Below are positions 16,493-26,390 of a stretch of 64,000 bases of DNA, piece by piece. The notes under the pieces are model-generated. The model worked only from the letters and a program-made list of their open reading frames with translations. It did no database searches and was not told where the DNA came from. The DNA is taken from contig NZ_FNLF01000002.1 of the NCBI RefSeq assembly GCF_900103175.1, positions 1,550,001 through 1,614,000 on the forward strand. Direction: 5' to 3'. How positions within the stretch are numbered: position 1 is the stretch's first letter; each line of letters begins with the position of its first letter. The DNA is from Tsukamurella pulmonis. GTDB lineage: Bacteria; Actinomycetota; Actinomycetes; Mycobacteriales; Mycobacteriaceae. The translations under genes and the position numbers were made by a program.

Positions 16493-16504
16493 ACCAAATT
16501 TGGT
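16493..16504. promoter_or_regulatory. 12-bp palindrome upstream of the radical SAM gene
   Basis: ACCAAATTTGGT is a perfect palindrome, extended by GT/AC with one mismatched pair. It lies in the 214-base gap before the radical SAM gene and marks the point where base composition drops. A regulator site is plausible; the protein is unknown. The remainder of the gap shows no other gene. Confidence 0.35.
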
Positions 16505-16619
16505 AACTGCTCGTGTCTCGATTGCTGGCTGTGTGATCTGTCGCCGCAGGGCAGCTTAGTGTGGTCGAAAAGGGGCGACGCTGGGCCTTGACGTCGCTGT
16601 CGTGCAGCAGGAGGCTCAC

Positions 16620-18200
16620 ATGCTAGTAATTGTCGTAAGCCCGCCGAATTCAAACACAGTGCTCGATGGGGCGGAATGCACCGTTACTAAGCCCGAGGAG
16701 CATACGGATTGGTCTGATTTTCCAAACCTCGGAGTTCTGACGCTGGCTTCCTGTGTCGCGGGAATTCGCGGCGTGCGTCCGGTCTACTTGGACGGTACGG
16801 TGGTGAATTGGGCGGAGATTGCCGAATTTGTTGACGCCCACGCGTCGGAGACGCTCGCGATCTGCATCAGTGCGCTAACGGCAACATATGAAGCGGGGCT
16901 GCATCTCGTGGCCCGCGCAAAAAGGGCTAACCCCAGAATAGTTTCCATCTTTGGCAACGATCACATTACCGCGCTTCCGGTAGAGACAATGACGCGGCAA
17001 TCCGACCTGATCGACGTCGCATTTGTTGGGAACGAAGTGATAGGCGGATTTGCCAAATTTGTTCACGACTTGTCAAGTGACAATGTTGGCGATCTCGCTC
17101 AGTATCCTGGAATGATTTACAGATCGGGAGGTAGTGTCTGCATGAATAACCAGGTGACGGAGGGGGTGTTTACAGATATTGACTACGAGCTAATTGATGC
17201 GGATTTCAATCACACAGCGTTGTATCGAGATAATTTTGCTCGTCGCGTGGTGCCTACGTTTCAAAATCTGACGGGTCGTACTGTGAGGGCTGGAATACCC
17301 GTTGAAATCGCTCGGGGGTGCATCAAGTTCGCACGGAATGATGCGTGTAGCTTCTGTTCGATACAGTATGGAGGGATGTGGCGGAACTCGGCTGAAACTC
17401 CGGATCTGGCATGGGATGCAATAGCTCACGCTGAAGTGCATGGGTTTGACTACCTCTATCTGACTGCCGATGAACTTCCGCTGACCTTTGGTCGTTTGCT
17501 GGGGGAGATGCGCGATAATCCTCCCGACTGGTGGCGGTCGCGCGCGGAGGAGGAGCGCCCGGTCATGGTTGGGTATGCGAGGTCGGATGGACTTTCTAAC
17601 GAGCGGAACGCAGAAACATTGCGTTACCTGAACATAAGGCAACTGATGGTTGGCCTCGATGCTGGAACTTCTGTGTCGCTCCGGGCGATGCGCAAGCCTC
17701 TAGCTCCAGGTTCTGACCGATTCTCGGAGTATCGTGCAGAGGCCATGTTCGAACACAATATCGCTGCCTTGTCGGCGGCAAAAAACAACGATCTTGTCCT
17801 CAAGGTCGGCTTCGTCATAGGGCATCTCGGAATGACTCCGAGTCTGTTGCGTGAGAATCTTGATTCGATGAAGAGTTTGCTGGATTCTGGTGCCGGGGCG
17901 ATTGCTTCACTTGATGTCGAGGTCCTGTCACTGGAGCCGGGCTCAATGGACTACCGGCAATTGATAGACCCCGACGTGGCGGACGCGGCAGCGGCTAATC
18001 TTGACCTCATGCTGCCCGATCGCCGGCGGCGTGTTGAAATAGCCAAGAAGTGGGCAGGGCGCGATATTTTGGACCGCGAAGCGGCGATGTCTGACTACGT
18101 GGAAGCGGTAATGCCTCAGCTTTCCATGGCGGACCTGGTGGCAGCTCGGCGTGAAGTCCGAGCGTATGCGCACCAAATTGGAGTCACCACGGGCGGCTAA
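16620..18200 (+). CDS. Cobalamin-type (B12-binding) radical SAM protein of unknown function
   Basis: The 526-residue protein has a B12-binding-like Rossmann region (about 1-165: SPPNSNTVLDG, LGVLTLASCVAGIRGV, ISALTATYEAGL, IVSIFGNDHITALP) followed by a radical SAM barrel (about 225-430). The cluster cysteines are Cys234, Cys243 and Cys246 (RGCIKFARNDACSFCS), a C-x8-C-x2-C pattern rather than the common C-x3-C-x2-C. No DxHxxG cobalamin motif is evident, so any cobalamin would bind base-off. ATG 16620 follows AGGAGG by five bases. Composition is strikingly AT-rich for this genome (28 G/C in the 60 bases from 17041), indicating transfer. A LysE exporter starts two bases after its stop. Substrate unknown; methylation or natural-product tailoring is possible. 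Confidence 0.8.
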   Translation: MLVIVVSPPNSNTVLDGAECTVTKPEEHTDWSDFPNLGVLTLASCVAGIRGVRPVYLDGTVVNWAEIAEFVDAHASETLAICISALTATYEAGLHLVARAKRANPRIVSIFGNDHITALPVETMTRQSDLIDVAFVGNEVIGGFAKFVHDLSSDNVGDLAQYPGMIYRSGGSVCMNNQVTEGVFTDIDYELIDADFNHTALYRDNFARRVVPTFQNLTGRTVRAGIPVEIARGCIKFARNDACSFCSIQYGGMWRNSAETPDLAWDAIAHAEVHGFDYLYLTADELPLTFGRLLGEMRDNPPDWWRSRAEEERPVMVGYARSDGLSNERNAETLRYLNIRQLMVGLDAGTSVSLRAMRKPLAPGSDRFSEYRAEAMFEHNIAALSAAKNNDLVLKVGFVIGHLGMTPSLLRENLDSMKSLLDSGAGAIASLDVEVLSLEPGSMDYRQLIDPDVADAAAANLDLMLPDRRRRVEIAKKWAGRDILDREAAMSDYVEAVMPQLSMADLVAARREVRAYAHQIGVTTGG

Positions 18201-18202
18201 GG

Positions 18203-18838
18203 GTGGAGATCTCGAATCTCGCGGGTTTCGCGGTGCTGTGCCTCGCCCTCTCAGTTTCGCCGGGGCCGGACTCCCTGTTGGTCATCAAGCTCGCACTGGA
18301 ACGGCGAGTGCTGGGTCTTGCCGTGGCCGTCGGATCTGCGGCGGGCTCGATCGCGTGGGCGGCGCTGGTGGCCTTTGGCGTGGCGAGGCTTCTCTCTGAG
18401 AACTCGATCGCGACCGCAGTGCTGCACGTCGCGGGAGGCCTGTACCTGATCTACCTGGGCGCGCGAGAGTTCTTTCGCCACCACGATGCCGGAATCGACG
18501 GTGAGCCAGGGGGACCGGCCGACGGTGCGCGATCCGATCCCTCGCTCTCGGGTGCGGTGCTGCAGGGCGCGATCTCGTGTCTGCTCAACCCCAAGGTCGG
18601 GCTGTTCTTCCTGTTGGTCGCGCCGCAATACGCTTCCCCGCTGACCGCGGGCTCCGTTCTCGTCCTGGGACTGGTCGACGCCGTGGTCGCCACCGCGTGG
18701 CTGAGCGTGCTCGCTATCGGGGCGTCGACGATGTCGAAGAAGCTCACAGATCCGACGGTGCGCCGTCGGGTGTTCCGCACAGCCGGACTCGTGATCGTGG
18801 CGATCGGAATCTCCGTCATCGTCGGAGCGACCGTGTGA
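18203..18838 (+). CDS. LysE/RhtB-family exporter
   Basis: The 211-residue inner-membrane protein has six hydrophobic segments and the LysE/RhtB signature LALSVSPGPDSLLVIKLAL near the N-terminus, then ISCLLNPKVGLFFLLVAPQY, also diagnostic. The family exports amino acids and small amphipathic metabolites. It begins with GTG two bases behind the radical SAM stop, so the two genes are almost certainly one transcript. Its composition is back near the genome norm, so the pair may have been assembled from different sources. The cargo may be the radical SAM product, but that is inference. Confidence 0.88.
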   Translation: MEISNLAGFAVLCLALSVSPGPDSLLVIKLALERRVLGLAVAVGSAAGSIAWAALVAFGVARLLSENSIATAVLHVAGGLYLIYLGAREFFRHHDAGIDGEPGGPADGARSDPSLSGAVLQGAISCLLNPKVGLFFLLVAPQYASPLTAGSVLVLGLVDAVVATAWLSVLAIGASTMSKKLTDPTVRRRVFRTAGLVIVAIGISVIVGATV

Positions 18839-18879
18839 TCGGTGCAATGCGCGGGTGGCGACGGAGGGACCCCCGGTAA

Positions 18880-19428
18880 TCAGGTCACCGTGATGCCGGC
18901 GGCGGTGAACTCCGCCAGCGCGGCGCGCGTCGACTCCTCGGCCACGCCCGCGGTGTAGTCGGCGAGGACGCGCACCGCCAGGCCGGCGGCCAGGGCGTCG
19001 AGCGCCGTGGCGCGCACGCAGTAGTCGGTGGCGATGCCCACGACGTCGACCGACGAAATATCGTGCGCGGCGAGCCATTCCGCGAGCGAGGCGCCGTCAC
19101 CGTCGTGCGCCTCGAAACCCGAGTACGCGGCCGAGTAGGCACCCTTGCTGAACACCGGCACCCGCAGGGGCAGTCGCAGGTTCGGGTGAAATTCGGCGCC
19201 CTCGGTGCGTGCCCGGCAGTGCACGGGCCACGAGTCCACGAAGTCCGGCGTCGCGGAGAAGTGCGCCCCCGGGTCGATGTGCCAGTCGCGCGTCGCGACG
19301 ATCACGGGGTACGTCTCCAGGAGATCGTCGTGGATGCGGCGCGCCACCTGCGCGCCGCCCGCGACGGCGAGCGAGCCGCCCTCGCAGAAGTCGTTCTGCA
19401 CGTCCACGACCACCAGCGCCGTCGTCAT
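18880..19428 (-). CDS. pncA: Nicotinamidase/pyrazinamidase
   Basis: The 182-residue cysteine hydrolase converts nicotinamide to nicotinate in NAD salvage. The catalytic triad is visible as Asp9 ([13 protein letters not shown]), Lys95 (VFSKGAYS) and Cys137 ([10 protein letters not shown]). The metal ligands of the M. tuberculosis enzyme correspond to Asp48, His50 ([11 protein letters not shown]), His56 and His70. Length and motifs match PncA closely. Its ATG overlaps the pncB stop by four bases, so nicotinamide hydrolysis and nicotinate phosphoribosylation are co-translated. Confidence 0.96.
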   Translation of the reverse strand: MTTALVVVDVQNDFCEGGSLAVAGGAQVARRIHDDLLETYPVIVATRDWHIDPGAHFSATPDFVDSWPVHCRARTEGAEFHPNLRLPLRVPVFSKGAYSAAYSGFEAHDGDGASLAEWLAAHDISSVDVVGIATDYCVRATALDALAAGLAVRVLADYTAGVAEESTRAALAEFTAAGITVT

Positions 19429-20759
19429 CGCTGCTCCTCGAACCGGGTGGGGATGGCGGGTTCGCCGTTGGACAGGCCCAGGCCCTCCCAGGGGAGCGTC
19501 ACCAGCGCGTCCCGCAGGTGCGCGCGGGCGTCCTCGAGGCCGGGCAGGCCGTCCACCTGCTCGCCGCCGCGCACCAACGGGATCTGCAGCGGCGTCGCGG
19601 TGAGGTGCGCGGGTACCTGCGGCGTCGTGCCCGGGCGGTGCAGCACCTCTTCGACGATGGTGCCGGTGCGCCGCGCGAGGCGCACCGCCCGCTTCTCACC
19701 GCCCTGGGTCTCCTTGTGCGAGCTGCGTTTCGCGACGGGCAGGCCGTCGACCTCCACGAGCTTGTAGACCATCCCGGCGGTGGGCGCGCCCGAGCCGGTG
19801 ACCAGGGAGGTGCCCACGCCGTAGACGTCGATGGGCTCCGCGCGCAGGGCGCCGATCGCGTACTCGTCGAGATCGCCCGAGACCACGATCTTCGTCTTCG
19901 TCGCGCCGAGCCCGTCGAGTTGCGCGCGCACCTGTCGCGTGATGATGCCGAGATCGCCGGAGTCGATCCGCACGCCGCCGAGCTCCGGGCCCGCGGCGCG
20001 CACGGCGCGGTTGACGCCCTCCGTGATGTCGTAGGTGTCCACCAGCAGGGTCGTCCCCGGCCCCTGCGCGGCGACCTGGGCCGCGAACGCGGCCTCCTCG
20101 TCGGGCCCGTCCGGGCCGGTGTGCAGCAGGGTGAAGGCGTGCGCCGCCGTTCCGCCCGACGGGACGCCGTACGTGCGGGCCGCCTCCATGTTCGAGGTCG
20201 TCGTGAACCCCGCCAGGTACGCGGCGCGGGCCGAGGCCACCGCCGCTTGTTCGTGGGTGCGGCGCGATCCCATCTCGATCAGCGGCCGGCCCGCCGCGGC
20301 GGAGACCATGCGGGCCGCGGCGGAGGCGATGGCGCTGTCGTGGTTGAGGATCGACAGGATCAGCGTCTCCAGGATGACGCCCTCGGCGAAGGTGGCGCGC
20401 ACCGTCAGCAGCGGGGACCCGGGGAAGTAGAGCTCGCCCTCGCGGTAGCCGTCGATCTCGCCGGTGAAGCGGTAGTCCCGCAGCCAGGCGAGCGTCTCGG
20501 CGTCGAGGAAGCGTTCGACGACGGCGAGTTCGGCGGGGCCGAAGCGGAAGCGGCGCAGCTCATCGAGGACGCGGGTGGTGCCCGCCAGCACGCCGTACCG
20601 CCGGCCGGCGGGCAGGCGGCGTGCGAACACCTCGAAGACGCACGGGCGGTGTGCCGTGCCGTCCTTGAGCGCCGCCGCCAGCATGGTCAGCTCGTACTGA
20701 TCGGTGAGCAGGGCCGAGCTCCGCCACGGGACGTCGGTCCCGTTTTCATCTACCGTCAC
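19425..20759 (-). CDS. pncB: Nicotinate phosphoribosyltransferase
   Basis: A 444-residue type II phosphoribosyltransferase of NAD salvage, making nicotinate mononucleotide from nicotinate and PRPP. Features include [18 protein letters not shown] at the N-terminus, [39 protein letters not shown] around the catalytic histidine, [18 protein letters not shown], the phosphate site GVGTSLVTG and [13 protein letters not shown]. The start is GTG 20759, placed seven bases behind a minus-strand -10 (TAGGGT, 20772-20767), so the mRNA is probably leaderless. It is divergent from clpS with only 18 bases between starts. The longer open frame to 21923 crosses clpS and is spurious. Confidence 0.94.
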   Translation of the reverse strand: MTVDENGTDVPWRSSALLTDQYELTMLAAALKDGTAHRPCVFEVFARRLPAGRRYGVLAGTTRVLDELRRFRFGPAELAVVERFLDAETLAWLRDYRFTGEIDGYREGELYFPGSPLLTVRATFAEGVILETLILSILNHDSAIASAAARMVSAAAGRPLIEMGSRRTHEQAAVASARAAYLAGFTTTSNMEAARTYGVPSGGTAAHAFTLLHTGPDGPDEEAAFAAQVAAQGPGTTLLVDTYDITEGVNRAVRAAGPELGGVRIDSGDLGIITRQVRAQLDGLGATKTKIVVSGDLDEYAIGALRAEPIDVYGVGTSLVTGSGAPTAGMVYKLVEVDGLPVAKRSSHKETQGGEKRAVRLARRTGTIVEEVLHRPGTTPQVPAHLTATPLQIPLVRGGEQVDGLPGLEDARAHLRDALVTLPWEGLGLSNGEPAIPTRFEEQR

Positions 20760-20765
20760 ACTGGG

Positions 20766-20772
20766 TACCCTA
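20766..20772. promoter_or_regulatory. Interlocked bidirectional -10 heptamer for pncB and clpS
   Basis: The heptamer TACCCTA gives TACCCT on the plus strand, six bases before clpS ATG 20778. On the minus strand it gives TAGGGT, seven bases before pncB GTG 20759. Both spacings fit leaderless transcription. The two -10 elements share five bases, so RNA polymerase could hold only one at a time. Confidence 0.55.
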
Positions 20773-20777
20773 GAACC

Positions 20778-21110
20778 ATGACCGACAGCAGCGCAGCGGC
20801 ACCGGGAGCACCCGGAGGCGGCGCCGCCCAGCCCGGTACGTCCGCGGTACTCGAGCGCAAGACCGATGAGGCGATCGACAAGCCCTGGGTCACCGTCGTC
20901 TGGGACGACCCCGTCAACCTCATGTCGTACGTGACCTTCGTGCTCCGCAAGCTGTTCGGCTTCAGCACGGCCAAAGCCAAGGAACTGATGATGCAGGTGC
21001 ACACCGAAGGGAAGGCCGTGGTGTCCACGGGCGACCGCGACAAGGTGGAGGCCGACGTCCGCAAGCTGCATGCGGCCGGCCTGTGGGCGACGATGCAGCG
21101 CGACGACTGA
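20778..21110 (+). CDS. clpS: ATP-dependent Clp protease adaptor ClpS
   Basis: A 110-residue N-end-rule adaptor that hands substrates to ClpA/ClpC. After a Gly/Ala-rich tail (1-30), the core has [20 protein letters not shown] (the N-degron pocket DDPVN), [19 protein letters not shown] and [19 protein letters not shown], all family hallmarks. The gene appears leaderless from the interlocked promoter at 20766-20772. The next gene, a DUF2017 protein, starts at the base after its stop, the usual actinobacterial order. Confidence 0.96.
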   Translation: MTDSSAAAPGAPGGGAAQPGTSAVLERKTDEAIDKPWVTVVWDDPVNLMSYVTFVLRKLFGFSTAKAKELMMQVHTEGKAVVSTGDRDKVEADVRKLHAAGLWATMQRDD

Positions 21111-21719
21111 GTGCGTAACTGGCAGGTCAAGCGGGGCGTACGCGGCGATGTCCGCTTCGTCTCGAAGATGGATCCGGAGGAGGTCGGCCTCGTCCGGTCC
21201 CTCGTCGGCTCCCTGGTCGAGCTCTTCGACGAGCGGGAGGACTCGGCGCCGCACGACGACCTCGCCGAGCTCACCGGCCTGCGCACCGGGCACGGCGATC
21301 CGCCGCAGGAGGCGGTGCTGCAGCGCCTGCTCCCCGACTTCTACCGGCCCGACGCGAACGCGCCGGGAGCGGACGACGCCCCGTCGGGCGAGTTGGCGAG
21401 CGATCTCAACGGCGCCCTGCGCTCGCTCAACGAACCCGAGGTGATCGACGCCAAGCGGGACGCGGCGCAGACCGTGCTCGCGACCCTGCCCGAGCGCGCC
21501 GGCACCGTGACTCTCACCGAGTCCGAGGCCCAGGACTGGCTGACCTGCATCAACGATCTGCGGCTCGCGCTCGGCACGCTGCTCGGCATCACCGCCGACC
21601 TGCCCGACGGGCCGTCCTCGGACGATCCGGGGCGCGCCGGTCACGTGGACGTCTACCACTGGCTCTCGGCGATGCTCGACGTGCTCGTCTCGGTGATGCT
21701 CGACCGCGAGCCGGAATAG
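21111..21719 (+). CDS. DUF2017-family protein
   Basis: The 202-residue protein starts with GTG immediately after the clpS stop codon. It is soluble and largely helical, with MDPEEVGLVRSLVGSLVELF near the N-terminus, TLTESEAQDWLTCINDLRLALGTLLGI in the middle and YHWLSAMLDVLVSVML at the end, matching DUF2017 proteins that follow clpS across actinobacteria. The molecular role is unknown; constant linkage to ClpS suggests a function around Clp proteolysis. A perfect zero-loop palindrome (21721-21736, CCGCGCCCGGGCGCGG) follows the stop and may weakly stop or stabilise the transcript. Confidence 0.88.
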   Translation: MRNWQVKRGVRGDVRFVSKMDPEEVGLVRSLVGSLVELFDEREDSAPHDDLAELTGLRTGHGDPPQEAVLQRLLPDFYRPDANAPGADDAPSGELASDLNGALRSLNEPEVIDAKRDAAQTVLATLPERAGTVTLTESEAQDWLTCINDLRLALGTLLGITADLPDGPSSDDPGRAGHVDVYHWLSAMLDVLVSVMLDREPE

Positions 21720-21747
21720 CCCGCGCCCGGGCGCGGTTGCACGGCAC

Positions 21748-22187
21748 ATGACGGAGCCGGGCCCGCCGGGCGGACTGAGGATCAGGCGCGACCTGATCGA
21801 GCGGATGATCGCGCACGCGCGCCGCGACCATCCCGATGAGGCGTGCGGCGTCATCGCCGGGCCCGAGGGATCGGACCGCCCCGAGCGCTTCATCGAGATG
21901 CTCAACGCGGAGCGCTCGCCCACCTTCTACCGGTTCGACTCGGCGGAGCAGCTGCGCGTGTGGCGCGGCATGGACGAGCGCGACGAGGAGCCGGTGGTGA
22001 TCTACCACTCGCACACCGCCACCGAGGCGTACCCCTCGCGCACCGATGTGAAATTCGCGTCCGAGCCGAACGCCCACTACGTCCTGATCTCCACCCGCGA
22101 CGAGCTGGGGCCGGACGCCGAGGTCCGCAGCTACCGCATCGTCGATGCCGTGATCACCGAAGAGCCCGTCCACATCCTGGAGGTTTG

Positions 22188-22188
<1 letters not shown>
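21748..22188 (+). CDS. mec: JAMM/MPN metalloprotease Mec (CysO-cysteine peptidase)
   Basis: The 146-residue protein has a complete JAMM zinc site: Glu31 (DEACGVI), His87 and His89 (YHSHTATEAYPSRTD) and Asp100. In mycobacteria Mec removes cysteine from the C-terminus of the sulfur carrier CysO. The stop overlaps the cysO ATG by one base (TGATG), and cysM follows, so the three-gene sulfur-carrier cysteine pathway is intact. The pathway resists oxidative stress because it uses O-phosphoserine and CysO-thiocarboxylate instead of free sulfide. Confidence 0.93.
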
Positions 22189-23442
<1,254 letters not shown>

Positions 23443-23476
23443 GCCGGCCCGCCCTTCTCCGGACGAAGAGGTCGTC

Positions 23477-24133
23477 ATGTCGGTTCCCAGCAACGACGGT
23501 GCGCGGCGCTCGGTCACGAGCCGGGTCGCGGGCAGCACGGGCGGCAGAGCCGTCATCGCGGTGGTCGTCTTCGTCGCCGCGCTGTGGGTGATCGAGGTGA
23601 TCGACACCGTCGCCGGCAACTCCCTGGACCAGTGGGGCATCCATCCGCGCGAGGGTGGCGAGGCGGTGCGGGGCATCGCGCTCGCGCCACTACTGCACGG
23701 CGGGTGGGAGCACCTGGCCGCCAACAGCGTCCCCGCGCTCGTCCTGGGCTTCGTCGGCCTGGCCGCCGGCGCCGGGCGCTTCCTGCTGGCCACCGCGATC
23801 ATCTGGCTCGCCTCGGGCCTGGGCGTCTGGGTCACCGGCGGTACCGGCACCGTGGTCATCGGCCTCTCGGGCGTGCTGTTCGGTTGGATGACGTATCTCG
23901 CCGCACGGGGGTTGTTCACGCGCAGGCCGCTCGACCTGGTGGTGGGCGTGACGCTGATGGTGCTCTACGGCGGCATGCTGTGGGGCGTCCTGCCCGGCCA
24001 GCCCGGGGTGTCCTGGCAGGCGCACCTGTGGGGAGCGGTCGGCGGCGTCGTTGCGGCGGTGCTGCTCGGGCGGCGCGCCCGCAGCGAGTCCGGACCTGGC
24101 AATTCCCGTCAGGTCGGCGCGATCGCCACGTGA
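23477..24133 (+). CDS. Rhomboid-family intramembrane serine protease
   Basis: The 218-residue protein has about six membrane segments (from about residue 25). The catalytic serine is Ser131 in VIGLSGVLFGW and the histidine is His183 in QAHLWGAVGG, together forming the rhomboid dyad; HGGWEHLAANSVP (74-86) supplies the conserved His and Asn of the oxyanion site. It cleaves other membrane proteins within the bilayer; targets are unknown. The start is ATG 23477. It is 34 bases downstream of cysM and probably in the same transcript. Confidence 0.9.
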   Translation: MSVPSNDGARRSVTSRVAGSTGGRAVIAVVVFVAALWVIEVIDTVAGNSLDQWGIHPREGGEAVRGIALAPLLHGGWEHLAANSVPALVLGFVGLAAGAGRFLLATAIIWLASGLGVWVTGGTGTVVIGLSGVLFGWMTYLAARGLFTRRPLDLVVGVTLMVLYGGMLWGVLPGQPGVSWQAHLWGAVGGVVAAVLLGRRARSESGPGNSRQVGAIAT

Positions 24134-24161
24134 CGATCACGCATCTGGCAGCATGTGCTCC

Positions 24162-24923
24162 ATGCGTCTCACCATCCTCGGGTGTTCCGGCAGCGTCGGC
24201 GGTCCACTGGCGGCCTGCTCGGGATACCTCCTGGAGGTGGACGGGCATCCGCCGGTGGTGATGGACTTCGGGCCCGGGGTGCTCGGCGAACTGCAGCAGC
24301 GCGTCGACCCGAACACGGCCACCGTGATGCTCTCGCACCTGCACGCCGATCACTGTCTCGATCTGCCCTCGCTGCTGGTGTGGCGCCGCTACCACCCGGA
24401 GCCCGCGGCGGGCCGCGCCCCGCTGATCGGCCCCGCCGACACCCCCGAGCGGATCGGCCGCGCCTCCGCCGAGACCGCGGCGATGTTCGACGACATCTCG
24501 GACACCTTCGACTTCGCCGCGTGGGCGGAGGGGGAGGACCATGCCGTCGGCGGCCTCACCGTGCGCCCCTTCCGCATGTTCCACCCGCCGGAATCGCACG
24601 GCCTGCGGATCACCGCGCCCAGCGGGACCGTGCTCGCCTACACCGGCGACACGGGCGTGTGCGACAACCTCGTCGAACTGGCCCGCGGCGCCGACGTCAT
24701 GCTCGCCGAGGCGAGTTGGACCCACGATCCCGGCAACCGCCCGCTCGGCGTGCACCTCTCGGGCGTGGAGGCCGGGCAGGCGGCCGCCGAGGCCGGCGTC
24801 GGCCGGCTGCTGCTGACCCACATCCCGCCCTGGACCTCGCGCGAAGCGGTACTCGCGGAGGCCCGTTCGGTCTACGACGGCCCGGTGCACGCGGTCACGG
24901 GCGGCGACGTCTTCGAGCTCTGA
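24162..24923 (+). CDS. Metallo-beta-lactamase-fold hydrolase (RNase Z-like group)
   Basis: A 253-residue MBL-fold protein starting MRLTILGCSGSVGGPLAACS. The zinc motif SHLHADHCLD gives His59, His61, Asp63 and His64; further ligands lie in AYTGDTG and LLLTHIPPW. This compact form without an exosite resembles the cyclic phosphodiesterase/ElaC-like hydrolases found just upstream of rph in mycobacteria. The position directly before RNase PH and an NTP pyrophosphatase suggests an RNA or nucleotide substrate, which is inference. Confidence 0.85.
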   Translation: MRLTILGCSGSVGGPLAACSGYLLEVDGHPPVVMDFGPGVLGELQQRVDPNTATVMLSHLHADHCLDLPSLLVWRRYHPEPAAGRAPLIGPADTPERIGRASAETAAMFDDISDTFDFAAWAEGEDHAVGGLTVRPFRMFHPPESHGLRITAPSGTVLAYTGDTGVCDNLVELARGADVMLAEASWTHDPGNRPLGVHLSGVEAGQAAAEAGVGRLLLTHIPPWTSREAVLAEARSVYDGPVHAVTGGDVFEL

Positions 24924-24957
24924 CGCCCGCCTCGGCCCGAGGCGATAGGCTGGGCGC

Positions 24958-25740
24958 GTGAGCAGACGCGCAGACGGCAGGGCCGACGACGAACTCCGCC
25001 CCGTGACCATCACCCGGGGATTCACCCAGAACCCCGCGGGCTCGGTGCTGGTGGAGTTCGGCAACACCAAGGTGCTCTGCACCGCGAGCGTCGAGCTGGG
25101 GGTGCCCGGGTGGCGCCGCGGCTCCGGCCAGGGCTGGCTGACGGCCGAGTACTCGATGCTCCCCGGCGCCACCCACGAGCGCAGCCGCCGCGAGTCCACC
25201 AAGGGCAAGGTCGGCGGCCGCACCCACGAGATCTCGCGGCTCATCGGCCGCTCGCTGCGCGCGTGCATCGACCTCGCGGCCCTGGGTGAGAACACGATCG
25301 CCCTCGACTGCGACGTGCTGCAGGCCGACGGCGGCACCCGCACGGCGTCCATCACCGGCGCCTACGTCGCCCTGTGCGACGCCGTGACCTACCTCGGTGC
25401 CGCGGGCAAACTGACCGACCCGCAGCCGATCTCGTGCGCCATCGCCGCCGTCTCCGTGGGCGTCGTCGACGGTCGCGTGCGTCTCGACCTGCCGTACGAG
25501 GAGGATTCGCGCGCCGAGGTCGACATGAACGTCGTCGCCACCGACACCGGCACCCTGGTCGAGGTGCAGGGCACCGGCGAGGGCGCGACCTTTGCCCGCA
25601 CCACCCTGGACTGGATGCTCGATTCGGCGATCGCCGGCACGGAGAAGCTGTTCGCCGTGCAGAAGGAGGCGCTCGCCGCGCCGTACCCCGGCGTGCTGCC
25701 CGAGTTCGAGGGCGAGCAGAAGAAGAAGTTCGGTCAGTGA
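24958..25740 (+). CDS. rph: Ribonuclease PH
   Basis: The 260-residue phosphorolytic 3'-5' exoribonuclease trims tRNA 3' ends. Diagnostic parts are [62 protein letters not shown] and the phosphate site [19 protein letters not shown], plus [17 protein letters not shown]. The GTG start is leaderless in appearance, with TAGGCT (24946-24951) six bases upstream. It overlaps rdgB by four bases (GTGA). Confidence 0.96.
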   Translation: MSRRADGRADDELRPVTITRGFTQNPAGSVLVEFGNTKVLCTASVELGVPGWRRGSGQGWLTAEYSMLPGATHERSRRESTKGKVGGRTHEISRLIGRSLRACIDLAALGENTIALDCDVLQADGGTRTASITGAYVALCDAVTYLGAAGKLTDPQPISCAIAAVSVGVVDGRVRLDLPYEEDSRAEVDMNVVATDTGTLVEVQGTGEGATFARTTLDWMLDSAIAGTEKLFAVQKEALAAPYPGVLPEFEGEQKKKFGQ

Positions 25741-26381
25741 CCGCGCGGCTCCTGCTCGCCTCGCGGAACGCGAAGAAGCTGCGCGAGCTGCGGCAGGTCG
25801 TCGCGGACGCCGGCATCGTCGGACTCGAGATCGTCGGGCTCGACGAGGTCCCGCCCTTCGAGGAACTGCCGGAGGACGCACCGTCGTTCGAGGGCAACGC
25901 CCTGATCAAGGCCCGGCAGGGGTACGAGCGCACCGGCCTGCCCTGCCTCGCCGATGATTCGGGTATCTGCGTCCACGCCCTCAACGGCATGCCCGGTGTG
26001 CTCTCGGCGCGGTGGTCCGGCCGGCACGGCGACGATTCCGCCAACACCGCGCTGCTGCTCGCCCAGATCGCCGATACGCCCGACGAGCGGCGCGGAGCCG
26101 AGTTCGTCTCCTCCTGCGCCCTGGTCAGCGGCCCCGGGCAGGCGGGTGAGCTCACGGTGCGCGGCACCTGGCCCGGCGCGGTCCTGCGGGAACCGCGGGG
26201 CGAGGGCGGGTTCGGCTACGACCCGGTGTTCCTGCCGGAGGGCTCGGACCGCACCGCCGCGGAACTCACCGCGGAGGAGAAGAACGCGATCAGCCACCGC
26301 GCGCGTGCGCTGGCCCAGCTGGTGGAGCCGTTGCGGGCACTCGCGGCGCGCGTCCCGGATCAGGGGCGCTCCGCGCGGTAA
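25737..26381 (+). CDS. rdgB: XTP/dITP pyrophosphatase (RdgB/HAM1)
   Basis: The 214-residue house-cleaning enzyme removes non-canonical purine triphosphates (ITP, dITP, XTP). It starts with GTG overlapping the rph stop. Motifs are [16 protein letters not shown] at the N-terminus, [29 protein letters not shown] with the metal-binding aspartates, [13 protein letters not shown] and [13 protein letters not shown]. All are standard for the family. Pairing with rph is common in actinobacteria. Confidence 0.95.
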   Translation: MTARLLLASRNAKKLRELRQVVADAGIVGLEIVGLDEVPPFEELPEDAPSFEGNALIKARQGYERTGLPCLADDSGICVHALNGMPGVLSARWSGRHGDDSANTALLLAQIADTPDERRGAEFVSSCALVSGPGQAGELTVRGTWPGAVLREPRGEGGFGYDPVFLPEGSDRTAAELTAEEKNAISHRARALAQLVEPLRALAARVPDQGRSAR

Positions 26382-26390
26382 TGTCGCCGC

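Noticed and set aside
16406-18838. Radical SAM/exporter region as an insertion sequence or prophage fragment
   Set aside because: No transposase, integrase, terminal repeats or target duplication could be seen; only composition suggests transfer.
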